From assembly GCA_019038815.1 (NCBI GenBank), contig JAHOYS010000382.1, positions 1-32,774 of the forward strand: 32,774 nt of DNA, read 5' to 3'. The stretch comes from Desulfobacterales bacterium. Its GTDB lineage: Bacteria > Desulfobacterota > Desulfobacteria > Desulfobacterales > Desulfobacteraceae. A model generated the notes under the pieces. That model saw nothing but the letters and a program-made list of their open reading frames with translations, was not told the DNA's origin and did not search any database. A program made the translations under genes and the position numbers. Below are positions 25,788 to 32,774 of this stretch, piece by piece. Positions within the stretch are counted from its first letter, which is position 1, and every line of letters starts with the position of its first letter.

Positions 25788-26345
25788 TTACACTTCATTG
25801 AAACTCTCGACCCAAGTATCAAGCTTCTCCATGATCGCATTGTAGGTTTTCTGTGAAATCTCCGGGAGAGAACCTCCTAATGCCTTTGAAGCCATTTGAA
25901 ATCCCTCATCGATGGCTGCTTTCATTTCTTCCAGCTTTTTAGAGTCATTCCCAGCCAGGGATATCGCAAACTGTACAATGCGATCCGAGGTCTGTTCTAC
26001 ACCTAAGTAACCATTTTCAGAAATCAGGTCTTGGGCTCCCTCAGGTGTAAGATCACTAAAATCTATGGAAGTATTTTCCGAAGCGATCTGAGTGGTTACA
26101 CCCTGCTCTTCTAATATACTGCTGAGCAACTCATGTAACGAGTTGTAATCATATCCTGATGACCCGGACTTTTGAGGGATTTTATAGGTTTCCAGTTCGA
26201 TCTGGTTCTGGTTCAGAGAAATCTTGTCTTCTGACATCCATATTTCCTGTAACCGCTCCATTTTTTTCGGAGCTGATCCATAGCGATTTTGATTTGGTTT
26301 CATCATCCTAACTTGCGGGTTCATGTTGCTTATGCTTTCAACCAT
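25788..26345 (-). CDS. DUF5610-like protein of unknown function
   Basis: A 185-residue soluble protein with no signal peptide or membrane segment. The N-terminal 60 residues are low-complexity and polar (NMNPQVRMMKPNQNR). The C-terminal half is helical, and the blocks GVEQTSDRIVQFAISLAG and LPEISQKTYNAIMEKLDTW recall a family that is often annotated DUF5610 or, I think wrongly, hydrogenase-4 component G. This is recognition from memory and not verified. The track's start at 26387 has no Shine-Dalgarno. The ATG at 26345 has AAGGAG just upstream. A sigma28-like promoter lies about 56 nt upstream, which would link it to motility genes if real. Confidence 0.7.
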   Translation of the reverse strand: MVESISNMNPQVRMMKPNQNRYGSAPKKMERLQEIWMSEDKISLNQNQIELETYKIPQKSGSSGYDYNSLHELLSSILEEQGVTTQIASENTSIDFSDLTPEGAQDLISENGYLGVEQTSDRIVQFAISLAGNDSKKLEEMKAAIDEGFQMASKALGGSLPEISQKTYNAIMEKLDTWVESFNEV

Positions 26346-26400
26346 ACTTTTCTCCTTGTGTATCAAATACCAGGAAATGTCTTCCAAGATGATATTTAAT

Positions 26401-26428
26401 ATATCGGAAGATTAACAGAAAAACTTTA
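26401..26428 (-). promoter_or_regulatory. Possible sigma28 (flagellar) promoter of the DUF5610-like gene
   Basis: On the minus strand TAAAGTTT is followed after 12 nt by TCCGATAT. The sigma28 consensus is TAAAGTTT-N11-GCCGATAA, so the -35 box is perfect, the -10 box matches 6 of 8, and the spacer is one base long. Confidence 0.4.
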
Positions 26429-26496
26429 AGATAAAATAAAAAAATTCTGAGTTTTTGTTGTGCCCGCCAGGATGTGGAGATTATTCATTAATAAAT

Positions 26497-27705
26497 TTAT
26501 AATATCAACGATTCAGATGTCAGGGATGCCACGGTATCAACCTTTATTCCCAGTTTAAAATGGTTGGAAAGCTCACTCAATTGCCTGTGGCAGGACAGAC
26601 AGGCTGTAGCAAGATGGGGGAGACCCGTGGCTTTCATCTGGTCTGCCTTGGGTTTTCCTGTAATCATTCTTTTGTTCTTGCTGGTGCTGTCCTGGAGTAT
26701 GCCACCACCGCCGCCGCAGCAGACACCGTCTTCTCTGCTGGGTATCAATTCCACAACTCCTTCGCAGACCATGGAAAGCAATTCTCTCGGGGCATCATAT
26801 CCCCCGGATTTTCTGCCGATATTGCAGGGATCATGGTAAGCAACTTTATAGGGATGCACACCCGGATCAAATTTTAAGAGCCCTTTTTTTGCATATCGGA
26901 GGATGAGTTCAGGCATACTGACCACTTCAAACCCGGGTTTTCTTCCGATAATATCTTCCAGAAGGTATTTAAGTGCATGGTATCCATGGCCGCATTCTGA
27001 AAGCACAAGGGTTTCAACACCTAACTCTTCGGCCGGTTCAACCACCATCAGGGCCATTTTTTTTGTAATATCGTCATTACCCACAAAATATCCCCAGTTG
27101 GTCACATCGGTATGATGGGCAGACAGGGTCCAGGTTTCTTTTGTGGCATAAAAGAGTTTTGCCATGGCCGTTAAATGAAGCAGGTTGATACCAAGCTCTC
27201 TCGGGTTGGGAAGATAAAGAAGTTTTGTCCCTTTAATATCATGGGGAATTTCAGCTTTTGGGTCATCCACTTCATCAACAAATTCTTCGCTGACCCATTC
27301 AACGGTTTCCACAAATTCTTCTTTGGTCAGGGCGTTGACATCTCCTAACTCGATGCGGTTTTTAATCCCTGTTTTAATATCTTTTGGGATATTGTCATCT
27401 GCAATGACAAGACTTCTGGCTTTTCTGACAACTTTGTCCATGGTGATGCCCATGGGGCACCCTTGTGTGCACCGGTTGCACAAAAGGCAATCCCATAGCA
27501 TATTGCTGTTTACAAGCTGTTCATCAAGTCCCAGGGCAGCCATGCGGATAATCTGGCGGGGCAATGGGCCCCCTTCTCCATCAAACCAGGTACATCTGGA
27601 GTTACAGGCACCGCAGGTCAGACATTCAGAAATATTGTCCCCCAGTTCAAACTGGTTCAACATTTTGTACAGGTCAGATTTTTTATTTATTGTTGCAGTA
27701 TTCAT
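26497..27705 (-). CDS. HdrD-like iron-sulfur oxidoreductase subunit (HdrC-HdrB type)
   Basis: A 402-residue protein with an N-terminal HdrC-like ferredoxin part and a C-terminal HdrB-like part. The clusters are bound by CLTCGACNSRC (about residue 24 on) and CLLCNRCTQGCP (about residue 73 on). The C-terminal CCG domain has its Cys set at DPCNIGR, GVCCGGGGG and ACLSCHRQ, the ligands of the non-cubane cluster that handles disulfide-type reductions in HdrB. The other CCG position appears degenerate (SECGHGYH). AAGGAAA precedes the ATG. It begins 18 nt after the stop of the HdrA-MvhD gene and is the second gene of that operon. The natural disulfide or other acceptor is not known. Confidence 0.85.
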   Translation of the reverse strand: MNTATINKKSDLYKMLNQFELGDNISECLTCGACNSRCTWFDGEGGPLPRQIIRMAALGLDEQLVNSNMLWDCLLCNRCTQGCPMGITMDKVVRKARSLVIADDNIPKDIKTGIKNRIELGDVNALTKEEFVETVEWVSEEFVDEVDDPKAEIPHDIKGTKLLYLPNPRELGINLLHLTAMAKLFYATKETWTLSAHHTDVTNWGYFVGNDDITKKMALMVVEPAEELGVETLVLSECGHGYHALKYLLEDIIGRKPGFEVVSMPELILRYAKKGLLKFDPGVHPYKVAYHDPCNIGRKSGGYDAPRELLSMVCEGVVELIPSREDGVCCGGGGGILQDSTSKNKRMITGKPKADQMKATGLPHLATACLSCHRQLSELSNHFKLGIKVDTVASLTSESLIL

Positions 27706-27723
27706 ATTGATTTTCCTTTGTCT

Positions 27724-30174
27724 TCATGCCTTGGAAATAATGTTTTCAAGTTTTCTGGTTTCATTGGCAGCTATGGGTTCCCATGCCACTTTTGCGGCAT
27801 CCATTCCCGGAATGCTTAACACTTTTCTCACGCTTGCATCGGCAATATTACTGCCTTCAAGGGATCTGCAATTGTCTTCGTGGCAACCTGCGACAATCAC
27901 TTTTGATGCACCGTTTAAAAGGGCCTTAAGAATTACGTCACTGCTGATTCTGCAGGCACAGGGAATAGGTATCAGGGTTATATTATCCGGCAGCGTAAGT
28001 CTGCCGGCTGCAAGGGCAGACGAGCGTTCGCAGGCCAGAATAACCATTTTGTTTTTTTCGACTTTTTGAGCAATTTGATCATTGGCAAGTGTTTTTGATT
28101 CAATGGCATAGGCCGGGCAGTTGGACACACAAAGATGGCATGAAAAACACGAATCCGCTACAATCTGGGGCCTGTTCTTTTGATTCATGACAATAGCCGA
28201 GTGGGGACAGATCCGGATACAGGTCAGGCACTGGGCACACATCTCCTGATTGATTTCAACTCCTGTCTCAACTGCGGGCAGATCAAAAGACTCAGTTGCA
28301 AACTCGGATAAAATTTCATTAATTTCATTATTCAGGTCATCTTTGTCTGTTTCATCATGACAGGTCCCGGCAAAAAAGATACCTTTTCGAGGGGATCGGG
28401 TCAGACGGTGACGGATGTTGGCAGATTGTAAAAAGCCTTCCCTGTCAAGGGACTGGCGCAAGAGTGCAGCCGTATCTTTAAATCCTGCCGCAGGTGTCAG
28501 GTTCGGCGGAAGGACAAGGCAGTCACAATTGAGATTCAGCTCAATGGACGGCAGCGTGGCCTCTTTGAGCTTGATCAAGAAACCATTGCCTGAATCCTCA
28601 AGTTTTAAATCTTCACAGGCTTCGAACCTGAAAAAATTGACCCCCTGCTGCCTTGCAGTATCATAGATCCGCTGGCCCATTGCACCGTGAACCAGCATCT
28701 TGTTCATTATAATGGAAATATTTTTTCCCAGAGCCTTTACTTTGACAGCCGTCTTAAGGGCGAGTCTTGCAGAATATTTAAACTCGGGGCCAAAATAATC
28801 CAGCATGATGATACTGGTATCCGGACAGGTATCAGGCGTTTCTTCAACCATTTGAGAGAATGCATCAAGGCTTAAGGAAGGATTTGTGAGGCTGTCCAGC
28901 CGGTTCAACGATTGTTCCGGCTCAACTGCAGCAATAATAGCTGCGCAGGTCAGATATTGTTTTTTATTTTTTGATTCATAATAGAGTGAAAAGCTGCCGG
29001 CTGTACCACTGATGGAAATAATCCTGCGGTCATTTTCAGGATCTGTCCCCGGTCCGAACAGATATGTGTGATATCCTTTTGAGGAAATTATCCGGGCTGT
29101 CCTGTCTGCCTGGATACCCTCTCCAAACACTGCAATATTCAATTCCTTTTTTTCGTTCAATCCAAGGTCATCCATGATTTTTGCTGCTGCAATCCGGCCT
29201 TCCTGTTTTGAGGTCAGAATATCTTTAGGGCCGTTGGCACAGCCTGCAATTACTACATCCCTTGAAAGAGCCGCCTGATCAGTATTGAAAAATCCCCATG
29301 AATTGGATTTCAGATCAAGTATGCCGGCAGTTGTTTCAAGAGTTGGAGAGGGCTGCATGCCAACGGATAGAACAATAAGGTCAAAGGCTCTGGAAACCCT
29401 GGACAGGGTTTCTTTATCTTCTACCACAATGTTCAGCATCTTTGTCTGATTGTCCTCAAGGATCTCGGCAGGAACTCCCTGAACCAGGGCAATATTTTTG
29501 GAAAGTGTGTTAAACAAAGACCTTATCTCTTTTCCAATAACCTGAAGATCCATGTGGAAAAGTGTGATGTCGGACTCAGGGTAAAGATGGGTAAGTTTGC
29601 CGGCATGGCGCATGGATATCTTGCAGCATACCTGGGAACAATAATCCTTGCCCAGTTCACGGTTCCTCGAACCCACACACTGGATAAAGGCAATTTTCGG
29701 ATCAGGTTTTCCATTAAAATACCCGGAAAGTGTCTCCTCTTGCAGTATGGTGTTCAAATCAGCCGTGGTGATCACGTTTTTATATTCATCATAGTGAAAA
29801 GAATTTATCTGAACAGGATTAAAGGGTGAAAATCCTGTGGCCATGATGATTTTTTCCACACTGAACGTTTCTTTATCTTCCAATATCACCTCATAGCCCT
29901 GGTCTTTCTTGTTAATGGCTTCAACAATGGTATCAAGGTGTGAAATAACATTTTCCTGTTTTTGAACCTGATCTGCCATTTCAATACTGAGGCAGGCACC
30001 GCAGTTTTGACAGGTGTCGGTTGCCATACAGGCCCACATGGCGGCATGTCCGCCAAGGACACTTTCTTTTTCCACCAGGTGTATGGCAACATCCTGATCA
30101 GCAAAGGTTTGCGCTGCAGCCATTCCTGCAACCCCTCCTCCTATAATCAGGATATTTAAGGTTGTTTTTTTCAT
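27724..30174 (-). CDS. HdrA-like flavoprotein fused to an MvhD domain
   Basis: An 816-residue HdrA-type electron-bifurcation candidate. The FAD-binding motif is IIGGGVAGMAAA near the N-terminus. A Cys-rich insert CQNCGAC follows at about residue 55, and CVGSRNRELGKDYCSQVCC is the HdrA core signature. Two 4Fe-4S ferredoxin motifs (CAQCLTCIRICP and CFSCHLCVSNCP) occupy about residues 640-695. The last 110 residues are an MvhD-like delta-subunit domain (VILACERSSALAAG to IVAGCHEDNCRS). The start is the ATG at 30174 with GGAGG 5 nt upstream, not the TTG at 30186 used in the track. No hydrogenase or formate dehydrogenase gene lies beside it, so the electron donor is open. Confidence 0.88.
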   Translation of the reverse strand: MKKTTLNILIIGGGVAGMAAAQTFADQDVAIHLVEKESVLGGHAAMWACMATDTCQNCGACLSIEMADQVQKQENVISHLDTIVEAINKKDQGYEVILEDKETFSVEKIIMATGFSPFNPVQINSFHYDEYKNVITTADLNTILQEETLSGYFNGKPDPKIAFIQCVGSRNRELGKDYCSQVCCKISMRHAGKLTHLYPESDITLFHMDLQVIGKEIRSLFNTLSKNIALVQGVPAEILEDNQTKMLNIVVEDKETLSRVSRAFDLIVLSVGMQPSPTLETTAGILDLKSNSWGFFNTDQAALSRDVVIAGCANGPKDILTSKQEGRIAAAKIMDDLGLNEKKELNIAVFGEGIQADRTARIISSKGYHTYLFGPGTDPENDRRIISISGTAGSFSLYYESKNKKQYLTCAAIIAAVEPEQSLNRLDSLTNPSLSLDAFSQMVEETPDTCPDTSIIMLDYFGPEFKYSARLALKTAVKVKALGKNISIIMNKMLVHGAMGQRIYDTARQQGVNFFRFEACEDLKLEDSGNGFLIKLKEATLPSIELNLNCDCLVLPPNLTPAAGFKDTAALLRQSLDREGFLQSANIRHRLTRSPRKGIFFAGTCHDETDKDDLNNEINEILSEFATESFDLPAVETGVEINQEMCAQCLTCIRICPHSAIVMNQKNRPQIVADSCFSCHLCVSNCPAYAIESKTLANDQIAQKVEKNKMVILACERSSALAAGRLTLPDNITLIPIPCACRISSDVILKALLNGASKVIVAGCHEDNCRSLEGSNIADASVRKVLSIPGMDAAKVAWEPIAANETRKLENIISKA

Positions 30175-30310
30175 ATATTCCTCCAATATTCATCAATACT
30201 GGTTTTGTAAAAATTAAATGGTAAACGGGTAAAACTACAGCAGAGTCTTAACATATTACAGAATTAAAAAAAATGAATTAAACCAACTTTTCAGGCTTGG
30301 TATTGATTAT

Positions 30311-31180
30311 CTAAGCCGCAGCTAAAAGGGACGAGGCAATGATAATGATAGTTATTAAAAGGGCGATAAGATCTTTTTGCGGGAATTGAACGGTTCTGTT
30401 CAAAGGAAAGAAAATAATGCCGGAGGCAAGCCCGCAAAGAAATCCAAAGACATGTGCCCAGACATCTGTATTCTCTCCCTGGCTGAACATGCCGACAAGC
30501 ACGGTACCGGCAAGTATAGGCACAAGGCTATTGAGGCGAAACGGCTTTGCCTTTTGCGTTACCTGGAATGCTGCAAGAAGACCTGCCGCCCCCATGATGG
30601 CTGTTGACGCTCCAATGGAAAGGTGGGCGGTTTTGTAAAGATGGGCATTGATAAGATTGCCAAGGGTGCCGGCAACAAGCAGCATAAAAGGTCCCACACC
30701 AAAACCTGCAAGGGTGATCACGGGTGCCCCGAAAATGAGCATGCCTGCCATATTCCCTGCAAGGTGGCGGGCATCTGAATGTAAAAGCAGGGCTGTAACG
30801 GCTCTGTATGTCTCTCCCTGGAGAATAAAAAGGGCGGATGCCCCATATTTGAGTATCATGTCTTCATGGATATGGTATTGCAGACATAATGCATGGATAA
30901 GCCAGAGCAGTCCCATGATGGAAAAAGCAGTATATGATTTAAATGAGGATATGGGGATTTCCTGTAACTGCTGCTTGAGCCTGAAAAACTTATTTTCCTT
31001 ATAATAGGTCTCAACTATCCAGAGAGCTTTTTCCATGTCAGCATGATTTACAAGGATATCAAACGATTTGTTCTTTCGCTCAACCCGGGTTTCAATGTTT
31101 TGAGACGTCAAAATCAGGATGATTAAATCAGTCTTTTTGCTGGAAAGACCGGCAAATAATTTTTCTAAATTTTCGTTCAC
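30311..31180 (-). CDS. Rhomboid-family intramembrane serine protease
   Basis: A 289-residue protein with a cytosolic N-terminal part of about 90 residues followed by six or seven membrane helices. The rhomboid dyad is complete: the Ser is in SIGASTAIMG and the His in DVWAHVFGFLCG. The HLAGNMAG helix that frames the active site is also present. The N-terminal region (KKTDLIILILTSQNIETRVE) looks like the small DUF2007-type domain, which is a weak call. The start is a GTG without a clear Shine-Dalgarno, so a downstream start is possible. It is divergent from the FAH-family gene. Substrates of bacterial rhomboids cannot be read from sequence. Confidence 0.9.
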   Translation of the reverse strand: MNENLEKLFAGLSSKKTDLIILILTSQNIETRVERKNKSFDILVNHADMEKALWIVETYYKENKFFRLKQQLQEIPISSFKSYTAFSIMGLLWLIHALCLQYHIHEDMILKYGASALFILQGETYRAVTALLLHSDARHLAGNMAGMLIFGAPVITLAGFGVGPFMLLVAGTLGNLINAHLYKTAHLSIGASTAIMGAAGLLAAFQVTQKAKPFRLNSLVPILAGTVLVGMFSQGENTDVWAHVFGFLCGLASGIIFFPLNRTVQFPQKDLIALLITIIIIASSLLAAA

Positions 31181-31193
31181 AGGCTAAAGGGTC

Positions 31194-31222
31194 TTGACCT
31201 TTTAAGTTAATGATTTTAATAC
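31194..31222 (+). promoter_or_regulatory. Possible sigma70 promoter of the FAH-family gene
   Basis: TTGACC (5/6) is followed by a 17-nt spacer and TAATAC (3/6), about 57 nt before the FAH start codon. The -10 box is weak. Confidence 0.3.
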
Positions 31223-31278
31223 AATAAAAAAGTAATCCATAATTTAAACGTATATATGAATACCAGGGGAAAATAAAC

Positions 31279-32088
31279 ATGCAAATAATAAGATTTGAAA
31301 GTGATGACAATAGAATCTATACGGGTTGTGACTTTGATAATGAGAGTGCATCTGTTTTTGAGGGAGATATTTATGCTGATTTTTTCAATACAGGGAAAAG
31401 AAAACCGATTAAAAAAATTTTAACACCCATCTTACCCAGTGTTATCTTTTGTATCGGGTTAAATTATAAACTGCATGCCAAAGAGACCGGGATGGCATTG
31501 CCGAAATATCCGATAGTGTTTATGAAAAATATCAGTGCAGCCGCAGGCCACCTGGATAATGTCAGGATTCCGGCCTCCTGTGTAAAAATTCCGGAAGTGG
31601 ATTATGAGGTTGAGCTTGCCGTGATAATCAAAAAAAATACAAGGAATGTCTCACCGGAAACGGCGCTTGATCATGTTCTGGGATACACCTGTGCAAATGA
31701 TATATCCGCCAGGAGATGGCAGAAGCATAGCGGCGGAGGGCAATGGGTAAAGGGGAAAAGTTTTGACACCTTCTGTCCCTTTGGTCCCTGGATTGTGACA
31801 ACCGATGAGATTGCAGATCCTAATAACCTTGATATTGAATGTGTGTTAAACGGGAACACCATGCAGAAAAGCAATACCAGTGACATGATTTTTTCCGTGG
31901 CGCAGATTATTTCATTTCTTTCTGAATCAACCACCCTGGTGCCGGGAACGCTTATTTTAACAGGGACTCCAAGCGGGGTGGGATTTGCCAGAAAACCACC
32001 AGTATATCTTAGCCCCGGGGATATATTGGAAACAAAAATTGATAAAATCGGTGTGCTGAAAAATCATGTAACGCTTGAGAAAGAATAA
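31279..32088 (+). CDS. Fumarylacetoacetate hydrolase family protein
   Basis: A 269-residue FAH-superfamily enzyme, a metal-dependent hydrolase or decarboxylase of 2-keto acids and related diketo compounds. The metal ligands are the acidic residues in EVDYEVELAVII, and the core is completed by YTCANDISARRWQ and WVKGKSFDTFCPFGPW. The C-terminal signature LILTGTPSGVGFARKPP is complete. The N-terminal 65 residues are the usual small lead domain. AGGGGA lies upstream of the ATG. The exact substrate (acylpyruvate, oxaloacetate or a catechol-ring product) cannot be decided. It ends 3 bases before a strong terminator. Confidence 0.93.
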   Translation: MQIIRFESDDNRIYTGCDFDNESASVFEGDIYADFFNTGKRKPIKKILTPILPSVIFCIGLNYKLHAKETGMALPKYPIVFMKNISAAAGHLDNVRIPASCVKIPEVDYEVELAVIIKKNTRNVSPETALDHVLGYTCANDISARRWQKHSGGGQWVKGKSFDTFCPFGPWIVTTDEIADPNNLDIECVLNGNTMQKSNTSDMIFSVAQIISFLSESTTLVPGTLILTGTPSGVGFARKPPVYLSPGDILETKIDKIGVLKNHVTLEKE

Positions 32089-32090
32089 AC

Positions 32091-32132
32091 AAAAACGCCC
32101 GGGATGATGGTCTCACCATCCCGGGCGTTTTT
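32091..32132. terminator. Strong bidirectional intrinsic terminator
   Basis: AAAAACGCCCGGGATG and CATCCCGGGCGTTTTT form a 16-bp perfect stem around a 10-nt loop, with GC-rich centre and A/T tails on both sides. It can end the FAH-family gene on the plus strand and the ZraP-like gene on the minus strand. Confidence 0.92.
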
Positions 32133-32144
32133 ATGATGAATCAG

Positions 32145-32168
32145 ATTAGATTTTAATCAAAATCTAAT
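32145..32168. repeat. AT-rich inverted repeat at the end of the ZraP-like gene
   Basis: ATTAGATTTT and AAAATCTAAT form a perfect 10-bp stem around AATC. It overlaps the stop codon of the minus-strand gene and lies beside the stronger terminator. Confidence 0.4.
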
Positions 32169-32658
32169 TGTTATAATAGCATCCATTCCCCTGGCCCTGA
32201 AAACCTCTCTGGCCGCCTCTTTTTGAACCTTTGCCGCAGCCTTTGCCAAAGCCTTTACCCATGCCGAGTTCAGGTGAGATTTTTTTTGCAGCCAGCCGAA
32301 AGTCGATACCTTTGTCTCTTACCTGTTTTTGAAGATCAGTGAGATCCTGGGATAATTTGTCAAGTTTTGCCCTGTCAGGATCAGATGTCTGCATGAGCAT
32401 TCTCATTTCCTGCTGTTTTGCAAACTTTGCAGATCTCAGCTCATAGGTCTCATCAATGAATTTCTGACGCAGGGTGTTCAGCTCATCTCTTTGTTCCTTG
32501 GACAGGTCGTTGAGGGCGCTTTGCCCCCCATATCGAGGACAGTCCTGATTAAAGCCTGCACCCATTCCCCGGCCTTTTCCGGGTCCCCATGCAAATACGC
32601 TTCCTGATACAAGTGCAACCATGAGAAGTGAACTGATAATAATAATTGATTTTTTCAT
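32164..32658 (-). CDS. ZraP/Spy-like periplasmic protein
   Basis: A 164-residue secreted protein with a clear Sec signal peptide (MKKSIIIISSLLMVALVSGSVFA, cleavage probably after VFA). The mature part has the LTXXQ-like helical pair LSKEQRDELNTLRQKFIDE and DPDRAKLDKLSQDLTDLQKQVRDK that defines the ZraP/Spy/CpxP group of periplasmic chaperone or metal-binding proteins. The C-terminus is unusually Gly/Lys-rich with two Cys (GMGKGFGKGCGKGSKRGG, then GCYYNN), and a third Cys lies near the N-terminus (DCPRYG). Start: ATG at 32658 with GGAGG 5 nt upstream, not the track's 32670. A near-perfect sigma54 promoter lies upstream, as for E. coli zraP. Confidence 0.85.
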   Translation of the reverse strand: MKKSIIIISSLLMVALVSGSVFAWGPGKGRGMGAGFNQDCPRYGGQSALNDLSKEQRDELNTLRQKFIDETYELRSAKFAKQQEMRMLMQTSDPDRAKLDKLSQDLTDLQKQVRDKGIDFRLAAKKISPELGMGKGFGKGCGKGSKRGGQRGFQGQGNGCYYNN

Positions 32659-32723
32659 AATAACCTCCAATTTAATGTTTAGTTTGTTAATTGATCGTTT
32701 TGATCATTGTTGAAACATAATAT

Positions 32724-32740
32724 AGCAAGGGGTGTGCCAA
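32724..32740 (-). promoter_or_regulatory. Near-perfect sigma54 promoter of the ZraP-like gene
   Basis: Read on the minus strand, TTGGCAC-ACCCC-TTGCT fits TGGCAC-N5-TTGCW with correct spacing and both invariant doublets (GG and GC). The expected start is near 32713, giving a leader of about 55 nt. The enhancer site and activator gene are outside the window. Confidence 0.85.
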
Positions 32741-32774
32741 GAAGAAAAATATTTTTTAACATATTGAATTTATA

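Noticed and set aside
27323-28069. 248-aa plus-strand ORF
   Set aside because: It runs across the ends of two convincing minus-strand hdr genes and its translation has no recognisable fold; it is a shadow ORF.

Overview
The window looks like a chromosomal segment of a mesophilic, AT-leaning sulfate-reducing deltaproteobacterium of the Desulfobacteraceae type. This assignment is an inference from gene content: an HdrA-MvhD fusion with an HdrD-like partner, a DsrE-like protein, sigma54-type promoters and a PUFA-synthase-like megaenzyme. No rRNA, tRNA, CRISPR array or recognisable insertion sequence was seen.

Layout. (1) 104-3458, plus strand: parA, parB and an ispH gene fused to a UbiA-like membrane prenyltransferase domain, joined by 4-nt ATGA overlaps. 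(2) 3455-5841, minus strand: a sigma54 enhancer-binding protein (bEBP) followed 8 nt later by a PlsC/YihG-like acyltransferase. (3) 5842-6103: a regulatory region with two short palindromes, a near-consensus -24/-12 promoter and a leader hairpin. (4) 6104-17545: one 3813-residue megasynthase. Its domain order is NPD-like, NPD-like, KS, KS lacking both His, AT, divergent KS, three ACPs with Thr instead of the usual Ser, KR, DH. A perfect 16-bp hairpin sits at the stop codon, followed by a (3R)-hydroxyacyl-CoA-dehydrogenase-like SDR (17679-18578). (5) 18630-19706: a small accessory island with a Phd/ParE-type toxin-antitoxin pair and a cupin, separated by 17-bp near-identical repeats that resemble cassette junctions. 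(6) 19757-23539, minus strand: DsrE-like protein, PaaI-type thioesterase, MscS channel, threonyl-tRNA synthetase. (7) 23613-25603, plus strand: RNase D and dapF. (8) 25788-31180, minus strand: a DUF5610-like protein with a possible sigma28 promoter, an HdrD-like iron-sulfur protein, the HdrA-MvhD fusion and a rhomboid protease. (9) 31279-32088: a fumarylacetoacetate-hydrolase-family protein and a strong bidirectional terminator. (10) 32164-32658, minus strand: a ZraP/Spy-like periplasmic protein under an almost perfect sigma54 promoter.

The most interesting unit is region 2-4. A bEBP without a recognisable receiver domain is divergent from a sigma54-type promoter that drives a single-polypeptide PUFA/secondary-lipid-like synthase, and a PlsC acyltransferase is coupled to the regulator. 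The simplest reading is a regulated pathway that builds an unusual acyl chain on the megasynthase and places it in a membrane lipid. The product is unknown. The Thr residues at the expected phosphopantetheine sites and the His-less second KS make the chemistry worth testing.
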